From assembly GCA_963765075.1 (NCBI GenBank), contig CAVXVA010000008.1, positions 186,001 through 250,000 on the forward strand: 64,000 bases of DNA. Direction: 5' to 3'. The notes under the pieces were generated by a model. It was not told where the DNA came from, made no database searches, and saw only the letters and a program-made list of their open reading frames with translations. This DNA is from JAENVU01 sp963765075. Its GTDB lineage: Bacteria > Actinomycetota > Acidimicrobiia > IMCC26256 > JAENVU01. Positions 35,805-45,329 of this stretch are shown here, one piece after another; position 1 is the first letter of the stretch; every line of letters begins with the position of its first letter. The position numbers and the translations under genes were made by a program.

Positions 35805-36989
35805 CTACTCCCCGCCGACCGGCGGTTTCGCCTCGATATCGGCCGGTGCGAACAGGATCCGGCCGATCTCGGCCAGCGCGGTGAAGTCGTGCACATCGTG
35901 GGCGAGGTACGGCACGAACGCGACCCCGGCGGACCGGGTCCGGACCCGCACGGTCTCGATGTGGGCACGCTCCCGTTCGGCGATCTCGTTGAACTCGCCG
36001 AGGTTCTGGTAGCGGGACGCGAGCCGATCCCGGGCCTCGCGCTGGCTGCGGTTGGTGAACTCCAACTCGCGCAGCGAGGCGGCGCGGGCCCGGAGCCCGG
36101 CCGACATCTCGGTACCGAAGCGGGGATGCACCCGGTTGACCACCAGCGCATCGACCGCGAGGTTGTGGTTCCCGATCTGCTCCGCGAAGTACCGCGCTTC
36201 CTCGATGGCGTCGCGTCGGGGCGAGGTGACGAGGACGAACCGCGTCTCGTTCTGTTGAAGGATCTCGACGACGCGCTCGGCCCGGGTGCGAAACCCTTCC
36301 TCCATGCCTTCGAAGGATCGGAAGAACGCCACGATGTCGTCGACGACCTCGGCACCAACCACTCGCGACACCGTGCGGATGAACGCCTGCACGGCCGCAC
36401 CCGCGATCTTGAGGTACGTGCGGGTCGGCACCATCAGCATGCGGAACACGGCGTTGTTGAGTAGGCGCAGCAGCCGGGCCGGCGCGTCGAGGAAGTCGAG
36501 CGCATGGCGGCTGGGCGGCGTGTCGACCACGATGAGATCGAAGCCGCCGTCCTCGTGGAGCTCGTGGAGCTTCTCCATCGCCATGTACTCCTGCGTGCCC
36601 GACAGCGCCGAGGAGATGTTCTTGTAGAAGTTGTTGGCGAGGATGCGCTGGGCTTGCTCGGGCGAATCGGCGTACCGCGTGACGAGCCCGTCGAAGGTGC
36701 TCTTGGTGTCGAGCATCATCGCCGAGAGTTCTCCGCCGGCGACGCGATCGTTGTCCGGATCCCAGCGGGCCGGGTCGATCAGGCGCGGTTCGTTGGCGAG
36801 TTCATCGAGGCCGAGCGCGTTCGCGAGTCGCTTCGCGGGATCGATGGTGACCACGACGGCCCGCCGGCCGCGTCGGGCGCCTTCGATGGCGACGACCGCC
36901 GCGGTCGTGGTCTTGCCCACCCCGCCCGAACCGCAACACACCGCGATCGCGCCGTGATCGACGACGTCGTTGAGCGTGTGCACGTTCAT
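35805..36989 (-). CDS. ArsA-like anion-transporting ATPase, subunit 1
   Basis: 394 residues. The P-loop GSGGVGKTT (20-28) and the switch VVDTPPSRHALDFL are intact. The family includes ArsA/Get3, but these actinobacterial pairs are not tied to arsenic. The homologous mycobacterial pair Rv3679-Rv3680 lies beside whiB4, and here a WhiB gene stands 2.4 kb away. The ATG at 36989 overlaps the stop of the second ATPase (ATGA), so the two are co-translated and probably form a heterodimer. Confidence 0.9.
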   Translation of the reverse strand: MNVHTLNDVVDHGAIAVCCGSGGVGKTTTAAVVAIEGARRGRRAVVVTIDPAKRLANALGLDELANEPRLIDPARWDPDNDRVAGGELSAMMLDTKSTFDGLVTRYADSPEQAQRILANNFYKNISSALSGTQEYMAMEKLHELHEDGGFDLIVVDTPPSRHALDFLDAPARLLRLLNNAVFRMLMVPTRTYLKIAGAAVQAFIRTVSRVVGAEVVDDIVAFFRSFEGMEEGFRTRAERVVEILQQNETRFVLVTSPRRDAIEEARYFAEQIGNHNLAVDALVVNRVHPRFGTEMSAGLRARAASLRELEFTNRSQREARDRLASRYQNLGEFNEIAERERAHIETVRVRTRSAGVAFVPYLAHDVHDFTALAEIGRILFAPADIEAKPPVGGE

Positions 36990-37933
36990 AGGTCAGCCAG
37001 TCCGGAGACGAAGGCGTCGGCGAGGGTCTCGATTTCGGCCAACCCGAGTTCGGAGGTGAACACGAACGGCAGCCGGATCTGGGGGAGGGGGAGCCGTTCG
37101 GCGAGTCGATCGGCCTGGACGAGTTGGATGGCGGTGCGCTCGGAGCGGAACATGGCCGCGGCGGCGAGGTCGGCGGCTTCCTGGTCGGAGACGAACACGT
37201 CGATGAGATCCGCGTCGGCCCGGGCCGACTCCGCGGTGGCCGAGCCGGCCGGGAGGTCGAGGTCCGGATAGCAACCGTTGACGATCATCGGCCCGAGCCG
37301 AACGCCGACGCGATCCTCGATCGCAAACGCGGTGTCGACGGCCTCGTTCACCGGGGTCTCCTCCGGCAGCGTGACCAAGACGACCTGGCAGCGCTGCGGG
37401 TCCGAGAGCATCTCCACCACATCGGCGGCCTGCTTGCGGATCGGACCGACCGCGACCGCATCGAGCAGGCCGTGGGCCGAGGTGAGGAACGTGAGGGCGT
37501 GGCCGGCGGCCGGCGCGTCGACGATGATCAGGTCGGCGTCGCCGCTCTGCTCCAAGCTCTTCACCTTGCCCAGGACGAGGATGTCCTTCATGCCGGGTAC
37601 CGCGGTGGCGACGATGTCGAGGGCGCCCGATTGCACCAGTCGCTTGGAGATCCGCTTGAGCCCGTTGCCCGCCAACCAGTCCCGGAGGGCGGCATCGGGC
37701 GTGAGGGTTCGTCCCCGTATGCCCGGCGCCAGGTCCTGTTCTTCGTATCCCAGCGCAGGCCGATTGAAGGCCGTCGACAGTCCCGATTTACCCTCGACCT
37801 CCACGATCAGCACGCGCAGGCCGGAACGGGCCGCGGCAACGGCCAGCGTGGCGGCCGCCGTGGTCTTGCCGACGCCACCCTTGCCCGCAACGATGACCAC
37901 CCGGGAGGTGGAGCAAAAGTGAGCCAGCTCCAT
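36986..37933 (-). CDS. ArsA-like anion-transporting ATPase, subunit 2
   Basis: 315 residues. The P-loop AGKGGVGKTT (16-25) includes the deviant-Walker signature Lys, and VEVEGKSGLS and IIVDAPAAGHALTFL follow. It is shorter than its partner and lacks the ArsA tandem arrangement. TAGGCT (37946-37941) lies 7 nt before the ATG. The nfeD-like start on the other strand is only 18 bp away, so the two promoters overlap. Confidence 0.9.
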   Translation of the reverse strand: MELAHFCSTSRVVIVAGKGGVGKTTAAATLAVAAARSGLRVLIVEVEGKSGLSTAFNRPALGYEEQDLAPGIRGRTLTPDAALRDWLAGNGLKRISKRLVQSGALDIVATAVPGMKDILVLGKVKSLEQSGDADLIIVDAPAAGHALTFLTSAHGLLDAVAVGPIRKQAADVVEMLSDPQRCQVVLVTLPEETPVNEAVDTAFAIEDRVGVRLGPMIVNGCYPDLDLPAGSATAESARADADLIDVFVSDQEAADLAAAAMFRSERTAIQLVQADRLAERLPLPQIRLPFVFTSELGLAEIETLADAFVSGLADL

Positions 37934-37951
37934 CGCCGTGAGCCTACGGGA

Positions 37952-39337
37952 GTGTCCGCCCCGAACCTTCGACCGCCACGCCGCGCGGCGCGCATTCGCT
38001 GGGGTGGGCTACTCGTCGTGATCGGGATCCTGGCCGCGATGCTCGGTGTGGGTTCGGCGAGCGGCGCCGCGGCCCGGTCGCGTTCGACCTTCGACGTGAT
38101 CCAGGTCGGCGGGCTCGTCGATCCGCCCAACGCGGCGTTGATTCGTGACGCCGTCCGCGGCGCGAATACCGACCAGGCCAAGCTGCTGCTCATCACGTTC
38201 AACTCCGGCGGCGCGGTCGACGTCGACCCGAAGCCGCTCCTTCGGGCGATCCGGAACTCCCGGGTCCCCGTGGTCGCCTGGATCGGGCCGTCGGGGTCCA
38301 AGGCGCGCGGCTTGGCCGCGGAGCTCGCGCTCCAGGCCTCGGTCGTCGCCGTGTCGAACGGTTCCACGATCGGACCGCTCGAGCCGCAACTGCTCGACCA
38401 CGACGATTCGCAATCGTTGCGGCCGCGCGTGCCGGCCGGCCGCAACGACGAGTTCATCGCGCAACGGAGCGCGACTTCCGACCAAGCGGTTCGCCGCCGC
38501 GTGACCGACCGCGTCTGCGCGTCGCCACCGGGGTGCGCCACGATCGGAGATCTGCTCGTCGCGCTCAACGGTCAGACGGTCGAGACCGCGCACGGCCCGG
38601 TCAAGCTCCGAACCGCCAAGGTGGTCGGCACCGGCGGCGGTCGTCGGCTCGAGCCGTTGGACCAAATTCGATTCCGCAAGCTGGATCTCATCGGCCAGGC
38701 GGTGCATACGCTCACCAGCCCGTCGATCGCGTACCTGCTCCTCGTCGTCGGTTTGGCGCTGATCATCTTCGAGTTCTTCACGATTTCGATCGGGCTCGCC
38801 GGCGGGACCGGTGCGGTGGCGCTGGTCGGCGCGTTCGTCGGGTTTTCCCACCTACCGGTCAACTGGTGGGCGCTCGGTCTGATCCTGCTGGCGATGTTCG
38901 GCTACGCCATCGACGTCCAGGCCGGGCGGGCCTACTCGTGGACGGTGATCGGCACGATCCTGCTCCTCGTCGGCACGCTCTTCCTCTACGGCGGCTCGTC
39001 GCGGCTCGACGTCTACTGGTGGGTCGTGGTGGTGATGATGGTCGCGGTCATCGCGTTCTTCACCTCGGCGATGCCGGTCGCGGTGCGGTCGCGGTTCTCG
39101 ACGCCGACCATCGGGCGGGAGTCGTTGGTCGGAGAGGAAGGCGAAGCCGCGGTCGAGGTGAACCCCGACGGTGTGGTGATCATCCGGGGTGCCCGCTGGC
39201 GGGCCCGAACCAATCGCGCGACCCCGATCGCGGCCGGCGATGCCATCCGGGTCGTGGAAGTCGACGGTCTGGTCCTCGAGGTCGAGCCCGAGAGCGGTGC
39301 CGCGCGTGACTACCGGGAGCCCAAGAACCCCGCATAA
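37952..39337 (+). CDS. NfeD-family membrane protein with ClpP-like domain
   Basis: 461 residues from the GTG at 37952. One N-terminal membrane segment or signal (about 18-40) is followed by a ClpP/SppA-like domain (about 45-230) with LLLITFNSGGAVD. Four to five membrane helices (about 245-375) and a C-terminal OB-fold NfeD domain (about 390-450, VGEEGEAAVEVNPDGVVIIRGARW) follow. The serine-protease dyad is not obvious. NfeD proteins act in membrane quality control with SPFH proteins; no SPFH gene is adjacent. The start is uncertain because of crowding with the divergent ATPase. Confidence 0.85.
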   Translation: MSAPNLRPPRRAARIRWGGLLVVIGILAAMLGVGSASGAAARSRSTFDVIQVGGLVDPPNAALIRDAVRGANTDQAKLLLITFNSGGAVDVDPKPLLRAIRNSRVPVVAWIGPSGSKARGLAAELALQASVVAVSNGSTIGPLEPQLLDHDDSQSLRPRVPAGRNDEFIAQRSATSDQAVRRRVTDRVCASPPGCATIGDLLVALNGQTVETAHGPVKLRTAKVVGTGGGRRLEPLDQIRFRKLDLIGQAVHTLTSPSIAYLLLVVGLALIIFEFFTISIGLAGGTGAVALVGAFVGFSHLPVNWWALGLILLAMFGYAIDVQAGRAYSWTVIGTILLLVGTLFLYGGSSRLDVYWWVVVVMMVAVIAFFTSAMPVAVRSRFSTPTIGRESLVGEEGEAAVEVNPDGVVIIRGARWRARTNRATPIAAGDAIRVVEVDGLVLEVEPESGAARDYREPKNPA

Positions 39338-39438
39338 CTCACTGGTATTGCTCGCTCTTGTGGCCTGTCACACCCTGGGAGTAGGTTCGGCCCCGGGTCG
39401 CGGCGGAAGGCCCTACGCCATCCTCCAGGAGGGCTTCG

Positions 39439-39702
39439 GTGAGTGTCGGAATAGCAAATGAGACCTGGCAGGTGCGCGCCGCTTGTCGCGGCCCCCGCTC
39501 GGGGGTTTTCTTCCCACCTACCAGTGGTGAGCGTCGGGAAGAGCGCGAGATGCGCGAGGCCCGCGCCAAAGTGATCTGTCGGGAGTGCCCGGTGCGCGTC
39601 GAGTGCCTCGACTACGCCCTCTCCATCAAAGAGCCGCATGGCATCTGGGGCGGATTGAACGAGCAAGAGCGCTCCCAGATGCTGGCAACACCGGCGGGAT
39701 AG
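39439..39702 (+). CDS. whiB: WhiB-family iron-sulfur regulator
   Basis: 87 residues. Four cluster cysteines are at 16, 47, 50 and 56 (ACRGP; VICRECPVRVEC), with GIWGG at 68-72. WhiB proteins bind a redox-sensitive 4Fe-4S cluster and contact the principal sigma factor. The GTG start has a strong AGGAGGG upstream (39427-39433). Proximity to the ArsA-like pair recalls whiB4 of mycobacteria. It converges on selB with one base between the stops. Confidence 0.93.
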   Translation: MSVGIANETWQVRAACRGPRSGVFFPPTSGERREEREMREARAKVICRECPVRVECLDYALSIKEPHGIWGGLNEQERSQMLATPAG

Positions 39703-39703
39703 C

Positions 39704-41483
39704 TCAACTCCCGGCCGGACCATCGGCCAGGCCAGAGCGCGGGCCGGGAATGCGGTCGTCACCCCGACGGCGCGTGACTCCGGTGGCGTCGAGGTGGCTC
39801 ATGATCGGCACCACGAACTTGCGGCTCGAGCCCAAGACGTCGCGGGCGTCGGCGATGGTGATCGACCCTCGTTCGGCCAGCGCGTCGATGACGAGTGCGC
39901 GAGCGGCATCGATCGCCGCGGCGCTGAACACGATGCCGTCCAAGTCGATGAGGGCGCCTTCGCGGACGAGCCGCCGCGTCAACGCGACGTCGGAAGGCGT
40001 CGTTGGCGCGAATGGTGTCGCGTCGAGGGTCGCGACCAGTGCCATCCCGGCCTCCGAGGTGGCGGCCGCGCCCGCGTGATCGCGATGGCGGACGACGCCC
40101 TGGTCCACCACGAGTTCGGGGTCGCCGGCGAGGAGCGCTTCGAGGCGCCCGACGTCGATCCCACTCGCGCGGGCGAGTTCGGTGAGCGCGAGACCCGCCG
40201 CCGCCGGCTGGTCGGCGGTGGTGGGACTGCACGATCTCCAACGTCGTTGCTCGCAGGTCCTCGACCACGTCGGTGCGGACGAGCCAGGGGCCCATCGGTT
40301 GGGCGCCGGCCTCGGTCAGGAGCGTCACGGCGGCGTCCGGCGACCGACCGGTGAGTGCGTCGACACCGACTCGGGGGACCCATCCGGGCGCCATGACCCG
40401 ATTGGCAAGGGGTTGGTGGAGCCGATCGCCGGCCTCGGTGATCTTTCGGGGCGGTGCTACATCGAGTACCTCCGCGCCCCCCACGGTGTGCTGGGATCCG
40501 GAGTCGCGCAGTACGAACCGGTCGCCCGGCGCGAGCGGGAGCTCGACGTCGAACCTGATCCGCGCGAACTCATCACCGATTCGTCGGAACCACACACGGT
40601 GTTCTCCGGAGCCGACCGCGCCCGTCAGCCGGCCCCGACTCCGCAGGTCGGTGCCGGGAGTGACGGTCAGGGCAACGTCGACCGTGGTGACGAACCGCCA
40701 CTGTTCCGGTCGGACCACGGCGTCGCCACGGGTCACGTCGTCCCGGTCGATCCCCACCAGGTTGAGGGCCACCCGCGCGCCGGGCTCGCCGGTATGGGAG
40801 TGGCGACCGTGACTCTCGATCCCGCGGATGCGGACGGCGTGCCGGCCGGCCTGGACGACGTCGTCGGTGTGGAGCGCGCCGCCGGTGAGGGTGCCGGTCA
40901 CCACCGTTCCCGCACCTTTGGCCGCGAAGACCCGATCGATCCACAGGCGCGGCCGGTTGACATCTCGTGCCGTCGGCGCGGCTGCCAGGGCGCGATCGAG
41001 CGCGGCCCGCACGGCGTCGAGCCCGTCGCCCGCGCGCGCCGCGCAGGTGACGATCTCCAACTCGGCGAACGTCGTGCCTGCGATGTGTTCGGCCACTTCG
41101 AGCTGCGCAATCTCGAGCGTCTCGGCGTCGACCAGATCGGACTTCGTGACCACGATGATGCCGTGGCGTACGTCGAGGAGGTCCAGGATCCGGAGGTGCT
41201 CCTCGCTTTGGGGCTTCCACCCTTCGTTCGCGGCCACCACGAGCATCGCGACGTCGACCGCGCCCACCCCGGCCAGCATGTTCTTGATGAATTTGGTGTG
41301 CCCGGGCACGTCGACGAAGCCGACCTCGGTCCCCGAGGGCAACGTGGCGAACGCGAAGCCGAGATCGATCGTGAGCCCGCGGGACTTCTCCTCCGGAAAC
41401 CGGTCAGGGTCGGTGCCGGTGAGCATGTGGACCAAGGTCGACTTCCCGTGGTCCACATGGCCGGCGGTCGCGACGACGCGCAT
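39704..41483 (-). pseudogene. selB: Selenocysteine-specific elongation factor SelB, frameshifted
   Basis: Starts at the ATG at 41483, overlapping the selA stop as TAATG. G-domain motifs GHVDHGKST, DVPGHTKFIKNM and TKSD are intact, followed by the EF-Tu-like domains. Coding shifts frame at 40215-40231, after about 418 residues. The winged-helix C-terminus then continues (TTADQPAAAGLALTELARA to the end at 39704). The 1780 bp are 593 codons plus one, so a single extra base explains it. Since the downstream domain is well preserved, a sequencing indel is plausible; otherwise SelB would lose SECIS binding. Confidence 0.88.
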
Positions 41484-42802
41484 TAGAGAGCGACGAGCGC
41501 GCGAGCGACGATGTCGTCGTCGGCCGGATCGATACTGCGAACGTCGCACACGACTCGGCCTTCTTCGGTGCGGGCGATGATCCCGCCGGCGCGGAGCGCG
41601 GCCATCGCGGCGCTCGTACTGCCGACGCGCACGGCCACGCCGATCGACGGGATCGTGAGACCAGGGAGTGAGCCGCCGCCCGCCACCGCTTCGGTGTCGA
41701 TCACGGTCGCGTTCGGCGCGCCGCCCGCGATTCGGTCGGCTCGGGTCCGCAGCGACCCGAGTGAGGCCGTGGCCATACGCCAGAGCGGGATCGACGTCGC
41801 GTCGCCGGAGAGGTAGACGAGCGCGACTTGTTGCAATGCCGCCAGCGTGAGCTTGTCGGCCCGCATGGCGCGGGCGAGTGGGTGGCGCGCGATCGTCGCG
41901 ATGAGATCGGCGCGGCCGACGATCACACCGGCCTGGGGCCCGCCGAGGAGTTTGTCGCCCGAGAAGGTCACCACATCGGCGCCGTCGGTGATGGCTTGGC
42001 GGATGCCCAGTTCGTCGCGCAGCCACGACGGTCGTTCGGGCAGCCAGGGTGTGGTGTCGTCGAGCAGGCCCGAACCGGCGTCGACCATGACCGTGGAGCC
42101 GAGGGCGGCGAGCTCGGCGACGGGGGTCGCTTCGGTGAAGCCGACCATGCGGTAGTTCGACGCGTGGACTTTCAGAAGGAGCGCCGTTGCGTCGGTCATT
42201 GCCCGTTCGTAGTCGGCGACCCGGGTGCGGTTGGTGGTGCCGACCTCGATGAGCGCACAGCCGGACTCGGCCATGATCTCGGGCACGCGGAACCCGCCGC
42301 CGATCTCCACCAGTTCCCCACGCGAGACGACGACCTGCCGGCCCCGGGCCAGCGCACCCAGCGCGAGCAGGACCGCCGCGGCGTTGTTGTTGACGACCAT
42401 CCCGGCCTCGGCCCCGACCGCGCGCGCCAGGAGGTTGCCGGCGTGGTCGTGGCGCGAACCGCGGGTCCCGGTGGCCAGGTTCAGTTCGAGGTTGGACGCG
42501 CCCTGAGCAATCGTGAGCGCGGCGGTCAGCGCCTCGCCGCCAATCGGGGCGCGTCCGAGGTTGGTATGCAACAGGACGCCGGTCGCGTTGATGACGGGTT
42601 GCAGCAGTCGAGTGCGTTGCGCGTCGACACGCGCGGTGGCGTCGGCGATGACGTCGGCCTCACCGGGGGTCGCTCCCCGTTCGATCGCGGCTCGCGCCGT
42701 GTCGATGGCATCGCGTGCGGCCGCGGTGAGCAGTGCCGCCGGGAGTCCGTCGAGCGAACTCACGACCCGTTCGACTGAAGGCAACGCCCGCCGGGGATCC
42801 AT
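41483..42802 (-). CDS. selA: L-seryl-tRNA(Sec) selenium transferase
   Basis: 439 residues from the ATG at 42802. The PLP lysine lies in VTFSGDKLLGGPQAG, and NATGVLLHTNLGRAP is the usual N-terminal block. It converts seryl-tRNA(Sec) to selenocysteyl-tRNA. TACGCT (42816-42811) lies 8 nt upstream, fitting a leaderless start. An upstream in-frame start would overlap the divergent NUDIX gene. selB follows directly; selC and selD are not in the window. Confidence 0.94.
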   Translation of the reverse strand: MDPRRALPSVERVVSSLDGLPAALLTAAARDAIDTARAAIERGATPGEADVIADATARVDAQRTRLLQPVINATGVLLHTNLGRAPIGGEALTAALTIAQGASNLELNLATGTRGSRHDHAGNLLARAVGAEAGMVVNNNAAAVLLALGALARGRQVVVSRGELVEIGGGFRVPEIMAESGCALIEVGTTNRTRVADYERAMTDATALLLKVHASNYRMVGFTEATPVAELAALGSTVMVDAGSGLLDDTTPWLPERPSWLRDELGIRQAITDGADVVTFSGDKLLGGPQAGVIVGRADLIATIARHPLARAMRADKLTLAALQQVALVYLSGDATSIPLWRMATASLGSLRTRADRIAGGAPNATVIDTEAVAGGGSLPGLTIPSIGVAVRVGSTSAAMAALRAGGIIARTEEGRVVCDVRSIDPADDDIVARALVAL

Positions 42803-42860
42803 CGGGCCCGAGCGTACGCGGCCCGCGCCGGGCGTTCGTGAGCGGTCGTAGGCTGGCCCG

Positions 42861-43703
42861 GTGATCGGACGGAGTGAGTTGGCCTCGGTGGTGACCCCCC
42901 GGGACGCCGCCACGGTGATGTTGGTACGGGACGCGCCGGACCTGCACGTGTTCCTGGCGCAGCGGAACGTCGACTCCGTCTGGATCGCGGGTGCGTCGGT
43001 GTTTCCCGGAGGCGCTATCGATCCCGACGACCGTCATCCCCGGTGGGAGGAACGTGCGGCGGGCTGGGACGACCGGAGTGCGAGCTGCGCGCTCGGTATC
43101 GATCGGGGTGGCCTCGGGTTCTGGGTCGGTGCCATCCGTGAGACCTTCGAGGAGGCCGGCGTGCTCCTGGCCCAGCGGCGAGACGGTGATCCGGTCGATG
43201 CGAGCGCGCCGGAGTTCGTCGCGGCACGCCGGGAGCTCAATGCGGGTCGGTTGCACTTCGGCGCCTTCATCGCCGAACACGATCTCGTGCTGCGTACCGA
43301 CGAACTGCATGTGTTCTCGCACTGGATCACGCCGCCGGGGAGTCCCCGCCGCTACGACACCTGGTTCTTCGTCGCCGCGGCGCCCGCCGGCGTCTACGAG
43401 CATGATCACGCCGAGCTGGTCGCATCGGCGTGGCACCGCCCGACCGACACACTCGCCGCGGCGGAACGCGGCGAGATCGACCTCATCTTCCCGACGCGTA
43501 AGAGCCTCGAAGCAATGGTGCCGTATGCCGCGGCGGAGGAGTTTGTCCGGGCGGCCCGGGATGCGAATACTCCCGACCTGGTCGGCGGCCTGGCCGTGAT
43601 CGCCGAGCCGAGTGGTGGTCGCCGAATCCCGATGCCGCACGACCTCGGGCCCGACCGCACGCCGGAGACGGAGACGGAGACGAAGACGAAGACGGGAGCC
43701 TGA
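42861..43703 (+). CDS. NUDIX hydrolase
   Basis: 280 residues from the GTG at 42861, with TAGGCT (42849-42854) 6 nt upstream. The Nudix helix is recognisable as VGAIRETFEEAGVLL within a NUDT19/NUDT7-like protein, with FPGGAIDPDD before it. Such enzymes cleave nucleoside diphosphate derivatives, often CoA or its esters. The C-terminus is a short Glu-Thr/Lys-Thr run made by a hexamer repeat (43665-43694). Confidence 0.88.
   Translation: MIGRSELASVVTPRDAATVMLVRDAPDLHVFLAQRNVDSVWIAGASVFPGGAIDPDDRHPRWEERAAGWDDRSASCALGIDRGGLGFWVGAIRETFEEAGVLLAQRRDGDPVDASAPEFVAARRELNAGRLHFGAFIAEHDLVLRTDELHVFSHWITPPGSPRRYDTWFFVAAAPAGVYEHDHAELVASAWHRPTDTLAAAERGEIDLIFPTRKSLEAMVPYAAAEEFVRAARDANTPDLVGGLAVIAEPSGGRRIPMPHDLGPDRTPETETETKTKTGA
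43665..43694 (+). repeat. Hexanucleotide repeat in NUDIX C-terminus
   Basis: Three copies of gagacg (43665-43682) followed by two of aagacg (43683-43694). They encode alternating Glu-Thr and Lys-Thr just before the stop. Confidence 0.8.
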
Positions 43704-43705
43704 CC

Positions 43706-44536
43706 GTGCCCGACATGACCCCGGACGTGCCCAGCGCGCTCTCGCCGTTGGTGCGACGCATCGTGGCCGACAACCCGAGCCATATGACCGGTCCGGGGAC
43801 CAACACGTATCTCGTGGGCATCGACGAGGTCGCGGTGATCGATCCGGGCCCCGAGAATCAGCGACACACCGACGCGATCGTCGGCGGGGCGATGAAGGAA
43901 CGCATCCGCTGGATCGTGCTGACCCATACCCACCCCGACCACGCGCCGGGCGCCACCCGCTTGGCGAAGGCCACCGGCGCGGAGATCCTCGCGTTCTCGA
44001 AACGCGAGAAGTCGGTGAAGGTCGACCGGGCCGTTGGCGAGGGCGACACCATCGACGGCACCGAGTTCAGGTTGGAGGTGCTCCACACGCCGGGCCACGC
44101 ACCGAACCATCTGTGCTTCCATCTCGAAGAGGAGCGAATGCTGTTCACCGGCGACACGATCCTCGGTGGGATGTACTCGGTGGTGTCACCGTCGACGGGT
44201 GGCGACATGGGTGAGTACATGGCGACGTTGGCGCGGCTGCGCAGACTGCGGCTCCGTTCGATCGCACCCGGTCACGGTGAGCTGATCGATCAGCCGCGGG
44301 ACCGCATCGACGAGTACCTCGCGCACCGACGCGACCGGGAGAAGCAAGTGCTCGGCCTGGTGCGCAAGGGTCCCACGACCGTGAAGGCCATCGTGGCCAA
44401 GCTCTACGTCGACACCCCCGCGCCGCTCCAACCGGTCGCGGCCAAGCAGATCTACTCCCACCTCAAGAAGTTGCGCGCCGAGGGCAAGGTCATCGGTCGC
44501 GACCAACGTTCGCCGTGGAGTGTCGGGGCTGGCTGA
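43706..44536 (+). CDS. Metallo-beta-lactamase-fold hydrolase (LACTB2-like)
   Basis: 276 residues from the GTG at 43706, 2 nt after the NUDIX stop; the ATG at 43715 is an alternative. The zinc motif LTHTHPDHAPGA is complete, with further ligand histidines in TPGHAPNHLC and PGHGE. A C-terminal winged-helix-like tail (about 215-276) matches LACTB2-type proteins, some of which are RNases. Probably co-transcribed with the NUDIX gene. Confidence 0.9.
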   Translation: MPDMTPDVPSALSPLVRRIVADNPSHMTGPGTNTYLVGIDEVAVIDPGPENQRHTDAIVGGAMKERIRWIVLTHTHPDHAPGATRLAKATGAEILAFSKREKSVKVDRAVGEGDTIDGTEFRLEVLHTPGHAPNHLCFHLEEERMLFTGDTILGGMYSVVSPSTGGDMGEYMATLARLRRLRLRSIAPGHGELIDQPRDRIDEYLAHRRDREKQVLGLVRKGPTTVKAIVAKLYVDTPAPLQPVAAKQIYSHLKKLRAEGKVIGRDQRSPWSVGAG

Positions 44537-44560
44537 TGCCGCGTGACCCAGGAGTGAGGG

Positions 44561-45329
44561 TCAGCGTTCGGTCTCGCGAGAGTAGGTGTTGCGGAGATCG
44601 TCTTGAATCACGAAGGCATCCTGGCTGGTGGTCACGACCCGGAACCGGGACGTGAGCGTCCGCGGCGCGTAGGTCCACCCCGTCGGGAGTTGCAACCGCG
44701 CGCCGAGGCCTGCGAGCCCACTCTCGACCAGCGTCGGATCGTTCTGTTGACTCCACGACTGCATCACGTACTTGGCGCCATCGGGCCCGGTCAGTTCGTA
44801 GATCGTGCTCCCCGCGTTGAAGCTGAACACGGTCTTGCGATTCACATGGTTCGGCGTGTACGGCGTGTTGGCCTTGACGACGTCGGGGATTTCGACGGTT
44901 GCCCGCTTGGCCATCTCGATCCCACCGAAGTCGACGGTGGTGGTCTCCTCCGACGTCTTCTGAATCTCGTCCATCAGCCAGTACCGGGGACCATTCAGCC
45001 GGGCAATGGGGACGCCGTTGGCCGTGGCGATGCTCCCGGCGTCGAGTGCCTGCCATTGCGCCTCCGGGCAGTCGTTCATCGGATACGAGTTGTAGACGTC
45101 GGCGGTGAAGCCGGGGTCGGCCGGCCGCAGCAGCAGCACCTCGCAGTAGCGCTTGCCCCGGAGATCGGTCGCGGTCTGGGTGCGGCTGTCGTCGTAGGTT
45201 GGTCCTGCGGCGGCTGGTCGCTTTCGGCGTCGAAGCATCGGATCCACATCCGGTGATCACGAGGAGGCCCGCGGCGATCGTCGCGAACGTGGTCGTGATC
45301 CGGCGGCGGGAGCGAAGGGGAGTGGTCAT
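44561..45329 (-). pseudogene. Predicted lipoprotein of unknown function, frameshifted near the N-terminus
   Basis: The ATG at 45329 overlaps the stop of the dehalogenase gene (ATGA). It opens a signal peptide with the lipobox VITGC (Cys27). After about 15 more residues the coding frame shifts, between 45250 and 45190. It continues as PTYDDSRTQTATDLRGKRYC to the stop at 44561. The 769 bp are 256 codons plus one base. The mature part, with YCEVLLLRP, DCPEAQWQAL and GPRYWLMDEI, is soluble and has no domain I recognise. Confidence 0.7.

Noticed and set aside
40215..40231. Programmed ribosomal frameshift in selB
   Set aside because: No slippery heptamer, pseudoknot or stimulatory Shine-Dalgarno is apparent, and five other genes show similar indels.
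39704..43000. tRNA-Sec gene beside selA-selB
   Set aside because: I looked for a long acceptor/extra-arm tRNA with TCA anticodon on both strands around the pair and found none.
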